This document shows, piece after piece, positions 1-5,726 of a stretch of DNA of 5,726 bases (position 1 is the first letter of the stretch; each line of letters begins with the position of its first letter). Below the pieces are notes generated by a model, which worked only from the letters and a program-made list of their open reading frames with translations, did not search any database and was not told the DNA's origin. Source of the DNA: Syntrophorhabdus sp. (GTDB lineage Bacteria; Desulfobacterota; BSN033; UBA1163); NCBI GenBank assembly GCA_020724025.1, contig DYHU01000242.1, positions 1 through 5,726 on the forward strand, given 5' to 3'. A program made the position numbers and the translations under genes.

Positions 1-52
1 AGTGTAAAAATTTTAATACTCCGAACTACGAACTAATACAAACGAATTGAAT

Positions 53-80
53 AAGATGCTGAAACGAGTTCAGCATGACA
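53..80 (-). repeat. Palindromic unit A (TGTC-headed hairpin), inverted copy
   Basis: Read on the minus strand this is TGTC followed by an 8-bp perfect stem with left arm ATGCTGAA, loop CTCGT, and the complementary right arm, then CTT. The stem arms are at 56-63 and 69-76 on the plus strand. It matches unit B in the head, loop and inner stem, but stem positions 3 and 5 differ in both arms in a way that keeps pairing. Its TGTC head faces that of unit B across 10 nt. Confidence 0.7.
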
Positions 81-90
81 AGAAAAAGCG

Positions 91-118
91 TGTCATTCCG
101 AACTTGTTTCGGAATCTC
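91..118 (+). repeat. Palindromic unit B (TGTC-headed hairpin)
   Basis: TGTC at 91-94 is followed by a perfect 8-bp stem: left arm ATTCCGAA at 95-102, loop CTTGT at 103-107, complementary right arm at 108-115, and then CTC. Four other copies of the unit occur in the window. It lies just upstream of the candidate lysA promoter, so a hairpin here would be outside the lysA transcript, but it could end transcripts arriving from further upstream. Confidence 0.75.
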
Positions 119-128
119 AAATTTGGCA

Positions 129-158
129 TTGACAATAAATCAGTTGTGTTTGTATTAA
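129..158 (+). promoter_or_regulatory. Candidate sigma-70-type promoter for lysA
   Basis: A perfect TTGACA (-35) at 129-134 is followed after 18 nt by TATTAA at 153-158, a 4/6 match to the -10 consensus. Transcription would start near 165 and give a short leader with the GGAGGGG ribosome binding site at 171-177, 7 nt (counted from GGAGG) before the lysA ATG. The -10 lies inside the right arm of the flanking inverted repeat. The -35 is strong and well placed, the -10 only fair, and the surrounding AT-rich repeat makes chance matches more likely. Confidence 0.45.
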
Positions 159-182
159 TTACTCCGAACTGGAGGGGACCGG

Positions 183-1445
183 ATGCATTTTTTCGAATAT
201 AAAAATCAGGAACTACATTGCGAGGGAGTTCCCGTCAGCCGGATTGCTGAAAAGGTGGGGACGCCTTTCTATCTTTACAGTTACAAAACCCTGGTGAGAC
301 ATTTTAATGTCTTCAACGAAGCCTTTGAAGGGATTCCTCATCTTGTCTGTTATTCCATGAAGGCCAACTCGAATCTGGCCCTGATCCGGCTTTTTGTCAA
401 CCTCGGTGGAGGAATCGATGTCGTCTCCGGGGGAGAGCTCTACCGGGCCTTCAAAGGCGGGGCAGACCCGCAGAAGATCGTATTTTCCGGAGTTGGAAAG
501 AAGGAAGACGAGATCGAGTATGCCCTGAATGCCGGCATCCTCATGTTTAATGTCGAATCCTCCATGGAACTCCGGACGGTCAATGAAGTGGCAGGCAGGA
601 TAAATAAAAAGGCGCCTATCTCGATCCGTGTCAACCCTGATATTGATGCCAGAACCCATCCCTATATCACCACGGGGATGAAGCAGAATAAATTCGGCAT
701 CGATATCCTCCGGGCGCCGATGGCCTATCGCCTTGCCTCCGAGTTGCCGAACCTGAAGGTCGTTGGAATCGACTGTCATCTGGGATCCCAGCTGGTGGAG
801 GTGGAACCCTTTGTGGAGGCATTGAGAAAGCTTAAGGGCCTGGTCGATAGTTTGAGAAAGGAAGGAATGGAGATCCAATATTTGGATTTGGGAGGTGGCC
901 TTGGGATAACTTATGAGGATGAAGAACCTCCAAATCCCATAGAATATGCCTCCACTATTCTTGAAGAGATTCGGGGATTCGGTTGTACGCTCATTTTAGA
1001 GCCAGGTCGTGTCATTGTGGGAAATGCAGGGGTTTTGGTCTCAAAAGTTCTTTACACGAAAGAAAATGAAGAGAAACGGTTTGTGATTGTGGATGCAGGC
1101 ATGAACGATCTGGTCCGCCCCAGTTATTATGGCTCCTTTCACCAGATCCTTCCTGTGAGGGAGGAGAAACGGGAGGAGGTTGTGGCCGATGTGGTTGGTC
1201 CTGTTTGCGAATCAGCCGATTTTTTGGCCAAGGGACGGAGAATTCCAAGGCTCAACCCCGGCGAACTGATTGCAGTGATGAGCGCCGGCGCTTATGGATT
1301 CTCCATGGCCACAAACTATAACTCCAGGCCCCGTGTGCCGGAGGTCCTCGTCCGGGATGATGAGATGCATGTAATCCGGAAAAGAGAAGATTATGAGGAT
1401 CTAATTCGGGGAGAAGAGATACCAGAGTTCCTTATTCAACCGTAG
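183..1445 (+). CDS. lysA: Diaminopimelate decarboxylase
   Basis: LysA removes CO2 from meso-diaminopimelate to give L-lysine, the last step of the bacterial lysine pathway, in the cytosol. The 420-residue product has the usual length for the family and the fold-type III PLP enzyme layout: an N-terminal alanine-racemase-like barrel and a C-terminal beta domain. Visible motifs are YSMKANSN with the PLP lysine K60, NKFG at 169-172, HLGSQ at 199-203, the phosphate-binding DLGGGLG around 235-241, EPGR at 273-276, CES with the likely catalytic Cys342, and GAYGFSMATNYNSR from 369, where Tyr371 contributes to the substrate and cofactor site. GGAGGGG at 171-177 is well spaced for the ATG at 183. It is first in a lysA-dapF-dapB cluster, although a 156-nt repeat-bearing gap separates it from dapF. 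No key residue is missing; identification is very secure. Confidence 0.97.
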   Translation: MHFFEYKNQELHCEGVPVSRIAEKVGTPFYLYSYKTLVRHFNVFNEAFEGIPHLVCYSMKANSNLALIRLFVNLGGGIDVVSGGELYRAFKGGADPQKIVFSGVGKKEDEIEYALNAGILMFNVESSMELRTVNEVAGRINKKAPISIRVNPDIDARTHPYITTGMKQNKFGIDILRAPMAYRLASELPNLKVVGIDCHLGSQLVEVEPFVEALRKLKGLVDSLRKEGMEIQYLDLGGGLGITYEDEEPPNPIEYASTILEEIRGFGCTLILEPGRVIVGNAGVLVSKVLYTKENEEKRFVIVDAGMNDLVRPSYYGSFHQILPVREEKREEVVADVVGPVCESADFLAKGRRIPRLNPGELIAVMSAGAYGFSMATNYNSRPRVPEVLVRDDEMHVIRKREDYEDLIRGEEIPEFLIQP

Positions 1446-1461
1446 GAAGTGAATTGAAGAG

Positions 1462-1587
1462 AATGTCAAATATCAAGGTCCAAATGTCAAAACAAGTTCA
1501 AATTTCAAAGTTCCAATAAGAGATAATTTAACATTTGGGCATTTGTCATTCCTTTGGTATTTGACATTTGATATTTGGACTTGTTTT
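1462..1587. repeat. AT-rich inverted repeat filling the lysA-dapF gap
   Basis: Arms at 1489-1509 and 1567-1587 are inverted repeats with 19 of 21 positions matching (one mismatch can be a G-U pair in RNA), around a 57-nt centre. Both sides are made of a degenerate heptamer of the type ATTTGAC; on the right, ATTTGAC, ATTTGAT and ATTTGGAC follow one another at 1559-1580. TGTCATTCC at 1544-1552 matches the head of the palindromic units, without its other half. The stem is AT-rich and no T-run follows, so it is not a convincing terminator. The repeat ends six bases before the dapF ribosome binding site. No gene is visible in this gap. Confidence 0.6.
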
Positions 1588-1601
1588 AAGCCGGAGGCGT
1601 A

Positions 1602-2426
1602 ATGAGAATTCCTTTCATGAAGATGAGTGGTAGCGGAAACGACTTCATCCTCATCGATCATCGAAAACCTTTTATCGATGTCGATCACATGAAGGAATTT
1701 GCCCGGAAGGTCTGTCCGAGAAGGACCTCCGTGGGTGCGGATGGCCTCATTTTCATTGAAAACTCAGAGAGGGCTGACTTTAAATGGCGATTCTTCAACG
1801 CCGATGGAAGCGAGGCAGAAATGTGCGGAAACGGGGGACGGTGTGCCGCCCGCTTTGCCTTCCTCAGAGGTATTGCCACAGGTCCGACCCTTAGATTTGA
1901 AACCCTTGCAGGAATCCTCTCTGCACAGGTAAATGGGAAGAGAGTAAAATTGGAGATGACCAAACCCCACAGCCTTAAACTCGACGAGACGATTCTCATC
2001 GATGGGAAAAAACAGACGTTTTCAAGCATCAACACTGGAGTTCCTCATGCAATCCAGTTTGTAGAAGATATCGAAACCATCGATGTGATCCAACTGGGAA
2101 GATCCATACGGTACCATCCCCATTTTGCTCCAGGAGGCGCCAATGCAAACTTTGTCCGGCTGGAGAAGGATTCTCAATTATCCATACGAACCTATGAACG
2201 GGGAGTGGAAGATGAGACTTTAGCCTGCGGCACAGGGATTGTGGCCTCTGCTCTGATTGCCGCATTCAAAGGTATGGTGAGATCTCCGGTTTCTGTCAAA
2301 ACCCGGGGAGGCGAGCTTTTGACGGTTCACTTCGAGATCGAAGGCGAAGAGGTGAAGAGGGTATTTTTTGAAGGAGAGGTTCACATCGTCTATGAAGCAG
2401 AGATGTGGGAGGAGGCTTACCAATGA
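1602..2426 (+). CDS. dapF: Diaminopimelate epimerase
   Basis: DapF is a cofactor-independent epimerase that converts LL- to meso-diaminopimelate, which feeds both lysine (through LysA) and peptidoglycan. The 274-residue product is the normal length and contains both halves of the family fold. The two catalytic cysteines are visible: Cys75 in MCGNGGRCAAR and Cys209 in ETLACGTG. Other hallmarks are SGSGNDF at 9-15, GADG at 45-48, NTGVPHA at 144-150, and GANANFV from 179. The ATG at 1602 follows GGAGG (1593-1597) by only four bases, slightly tight, but the protein starts exactly where the family does. Its stop shares ATGA with the dapB start, so dapB translation is probably coupled to it. Very secure. 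Confidence 0.97.
   Translation: MRIPFMKMSGSGNDFILIDHRKPFIDVDHMKEFARKVCPRRTSVGADGLIFIENSERADFKWRFFNADGSEAEMCGNGGRCAARFAFLRGIATGPTLRFETLAGILSAQVNGKRVKLEMTKPHSLKLDETILIDGKKQTFSSINTGVPHAIQFVEDIETIDVIQLGRSIRYHPHFAPGGANANFVRLEKDSQLSIRTYERGVEDETLACGTGIVASALIAAFKGMVRSPVSVKTRGGELLTVHFEIEGEEVKRVFFEGEVHIVYEAEMWEEAYQ
2407..2415 (+). promoter_or_regulatory. Ribosome binding site deciding the dapB start
   Basis: GGGAGGAGG within the last codons of dapF lies 7 nt upstream of ATG 2423. It supports 2423 over the in-frame GTG at 2405, which lies upstream of this site and would add six residues (GGGLP-type) encoded by the binding site itself. Confidence 0.8.
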
Positions 2427-5400
2427 AAGAGAATGTAAAAGCAATTGTTGTCGGAGCGGCAGGCAAAATGGGGAGCCGGATCATTCACATCATCAGGGAG
2501 ACTCCCTCCATTGAACTTTATCGGGCCTTTGAGAGACCGGACCACCCCTCCATCGGAAGGGATATCGGGGAGGTGATCGGTTTAGGAAAGTTAGGCATCC
2601 CCCTGGTAGGAGGATTGAAAAAGGAGGGAGGGGATGTGATGATCAACTTCAGCAACCCTACAGCCTCTCTGGAGAGCCTGGAGTTTGCCGGGGAGACCAG
2701 CCTTGCTATTGTCATTGGCACAACAGGCTTTAGCCAGGAACAGATGGAAAAAGTGAAAGCGCTTTCGAAGAACGTTCGATGCGTGCTTGCTCCTAATATG
2801 AGCGTGGGCATGAATTTGATGTTCCGGGTTGTTCAGGATGTTGCCAGGGTGTTGGGTCCGGAGTATGACATTGAGATTCTCGAAGCCCATCATCGCCTGA
2901 AGAAGGACTCGCCCAGCGGGACAGCGGTCAAATTGGGGGAATTGATTGCCGGCGCCATTGGACGCAGTCTCGATCAGGTGGGAGTCTATGGACGCAAGGG
3001 GATGATAGGCGAAAGGACAAAAGAAGAGATCGGGATGCAGGTCGTCCGGGCGGGAGATATCGTGGGAGAACACACCGTCCTCTTCGGAGGGATCGGTGAG
3101 CGATTGGAGATCATCCACCGGGCTCACAGCCGGGACAACTTCGCGCGCGGAGCCATCAAGGCCGCCCTCTGGATCGTCAACCAGCCCAACGGCCTATACG
3201 ACATGCAGGATGTGCTGGGATTGAGAAAGTGAAGAATCACCAATAACCAAACACCAAATAATCACCAAAGTTCGAATGACCGAAACGGAGAACGTGGAGT
3301 TCTTAGTGTATTGTCTCAGAAATGGCTTTACAGTTCTGTCATTCCGGACTTGATCCGGAATCCAGTCTCTGTCCCTGCGGGAGCAGGGAACCACGTGATT
3401 AAAACCCCTGGATTCCCGCTTTCGCAGGAATGACATTTTTAGAGGTTACGTTAAATATTTATTTTGGTTATTTGGACATTGGTCATTGGAATTTATTTGG
3501 TCCCGCCTTGGCGGGATTGGAATTTGGTTATTGGTTATTCAAAACAATTCTATTCTGAAGAAGCCTAAGGAGCTACAGAATGAAGATTGTCAGATACCAG
3601 GACGGTTCATCGATTAAGTGGGGCGTTATCGAAGAGGGTATGATTCGCGAAATGGATGGGGACCCGTTTGGACATTTCCATCTTTCGTCCAGGGCAAAGA
3701 AGCTCGGAGAGGTAAAACTGCTTCCCCCCTGTCTTCCATCGAAGATTGTCGCTTTGGGTTTGAACTATCGGGATCATGCTGAAGAGGTGAAAATGGACAT
3801 TCCGGAAAAACCTCTCCTCTTTATGAAACCCTCTACCTCCGTCATCGGACCGGGTGATCCCATTGTCTATCCGAAAATGTCAAAACGGGTGGATTACGAA
3901 GCCGAATTGGCCGTGGTGATAGGGAAAAAAGCAAAGTCAGTGCCGGAGGAAAAGGCGGGTGAATACATTCTTGGATATACCTGCCTCAATGACGTGACGG
4001 CCAGGGACCTACAACCGAAAGACGGTCAGTGGACACTATCAAAGGGGTTTGACACCTTTGCACCCATTGGCCCCTGGATCGTGACCGATATCGATCCTCA
4101 CCGCCTGGAGATAGCCGCCTTTCTCAACGGTGAAAGACGACAATATTCCAATACGAGGAATCTCATCTTCGGCCCCTATCCATTGGTGAGTTTTATCTCC
4201 AGCGTGATGACCCTCCTCCCTGGAGATGTGATTGCCACAGGGACTCCTTCCGGAATAGGGCGAATGGTAGTCGGCGACAAGGTGGATGTGATCATTGAGG
4301 GGATCGGCACTCTGACCAATACAGTTACGGCTGAAGAATGATCGGGAGATCAAAGATGAACAGAAAAAAATCGATCGGATTATATCGCCGGGCATTGGGA
4401 TTGATTCCAGGGGGAGTGAACAGCCCGGTCAGGGCTTTCAAGGCCATTGGCATTCCGCCTGTTTTTATCGAGAGGGCCAAAGGATCGAAGGTCTGGGATA
4501 TAGATGGAAATGAATATATCGACTACGTCGGATCATGGGGCCCGATGATATTAGGCCATGCCCATCCAAGGATCATCGCTGCACTGAAAAGGACAGCCCC
4601 GAAGGGAACGAGTTTTGGCGCTCCAACTCCCCTGGAAGTTGAGCTTGCCATCAAGGTGAGAAAAGCCTTCCCCTCGATGGAATTGGTGAGAATGGTTAGT
4701 TCCGGCACAGAGGCGGTGATGAGTGCCATTCGAGTGGCAAGGGGATATACTGGAAAGGACAAGATCCTCAAATTCGAGGGGTGTTATCATGGCCACGGAG
4801 ACAGTATGCTCGTTAAAGCAGGCTCCGGTGCGACGACCTTTGGCATTCCTGACAGCCTTGGAGTCCCGGAGGATTTGGCGAAACATACCTTAACCGCCCC
4901 TTACAATGATTTAGAAAGGGTTAAGGCTCTGGTGAATCAGTATCCGGAGCAGATCGCTTGCATCATCGTAGAGCCCATTGCCGGCAATATGGGAGCGATC
5001 CTTCCCGAAAAAGGATTTCTGGAAGGATTGAGAAGGATCTGCGACGAGAAGGGGATTCTTCTCCTCTTCGATGAAGTGATCACAGGATTTCGGGTTGCTT
5101 ACGGAGGCGTCCAGGAGCTCTACGGGATCAAGGCGGATCTGACCTGCCTGGGAAAGATTATCGGGGGAGGCCTTCCGGTGGGCGCTTATGGCGGCAGGGA
5201 GAAGATTATGGAAAAGGTCGCTCCCATGGGAGGAGTCTATCAAGCCGGAACACTCTCCGGAAACCCTATGGCCATGGCCGCCGGCATCGAGACCCTCGAG
5301 ATCCTGAAGACGAAAAAGATTTATAAGGACCTGGAGAAGAGGACGGTCTATCTCTCAGAGAAGATTTACGAAAGCGCTGAGGAGAGGGGAGTTCCTGCCT

Positions 5401-5726
5401 CTGTCAATCGCGCCACCGGAATGTTAACCCTCTTCTTCACAGAAGGCCCTGTAAGAGACTATTACACGGCGAAGATGAGCAATACGAAGCGATTTGCCCG
5501 GTTCTTTATTGAAATGATGGAACAGGGGATCTATCTTCCCCCCTCCCAGTTTGAAGCGTGGTTCATTTCTCTGGCACACACACAGAAGGATCTGGATCGG
5601 ACGATCGAGGCCTGCGGCACCGCCTTCAGAAAGATTTGATCTGTCGACGGATGAAATTCACCCTTTGATGATCTCGTCAAAAGTCTGAAAAGGAGATTTT
5701 TGTCATTCCTGCGCAAGCAGGAATCC

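Larger units (their letters stand above)
17..170. repeat. Nested intergenic mosaic repeat upstream of lysA
   Basis: This non-coding leader is built of nested repeats. An exact 11-nt direct repeat, TACTCCGAACT, lies at 17-27 and 160-170. Inside it, arms at 31-43 and 148-160 are inverted repeats of each other with 12 of 13 positions matching. Inside those arms sit two inverted palindromic units (53-80 and 91-118). The left end also has a tandem heptamer, CGAACTA twice, at 22-35. The element ends directly before the lysA ribosome binding site. No coding sequence is visible. The resemblance to mosaic interspersed elements is inferred from layout; the mode of spread is unknown. Confidence 0.65.

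Overview
The window carries five complete, co-directional housekeeping genes and no recognisable phage, transposase or defence gene. The genes are lysA (diaminopimelate decarboxylase), dapF (diaminopimelate epimerase), dapB (4-hydroxy-tetrahydrodipicolinate reductase), a fumarylacetoacetate hydrolase (FAH) family gene, and hemL (glutamate-1-semialdehyde aminomutase). The meso-diaminopimelate route to lysine and peptidoglycan, heme made through glutamate-1-semialdehyde, strong GGAGG ribosome binding sites and moderate GC with AT-rich gaps all fit a free-living bacterium, probably Gram-negative. The gap repeats and gene order remind me of Desulfobacterota (former Deltaproteobacteria) or neighbouring phyla, but this is a low-confidence guess.

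Layout: 1-182 is a repeat-filled leader ending in a good candidate promoter and the lysA ribosome binding site; 183-1445 lysA; 1446-1601 an AT-rich gap with an imperfect inverted repeat; 1602-2426 dapF; 2423-3232 dapB, overlapping dapF by ATGA; 3233-3579 a 347-nt gap filled by a nested repeat element; 3580-4341 the FAH-family gene; 4356-5639 hemL, starting 14 nt after the FAH stop; 5640-5726 another repeat, cut by the window end.

Functionally, dapB makes tetrahydrodipicolinate, dapF converts LL- to meso-diaminopimelate, and lysA decarboxylates meso-diaminopimelate to lysine. No dapA is present between dapF and dapB, nor any aminotransferase gene such as dapL. The FAH-family enzyme is probably translationally linked to hemL, although no shared pathway is obvious.

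The most interesting content is between the genes. Five copies of a short palindromic unit (the tetranucleotide TGTC followed by an 8-bp stem and a 4-5-nt loop) lie in three of the non-coding stretches, in both orientations. Stem sequence differs between copies, yet pairing is kept by compensatory changes. Two inverted pairs are nested within AT-rich inverted arms, and the lysA-dapF gap has similar arms with only a half unit. The pattern resembles REP/BIME or dRS3-type mosaic repeats. It is probably a known class of repeat in general terms, though this particular family could deserve a genome-wide look.
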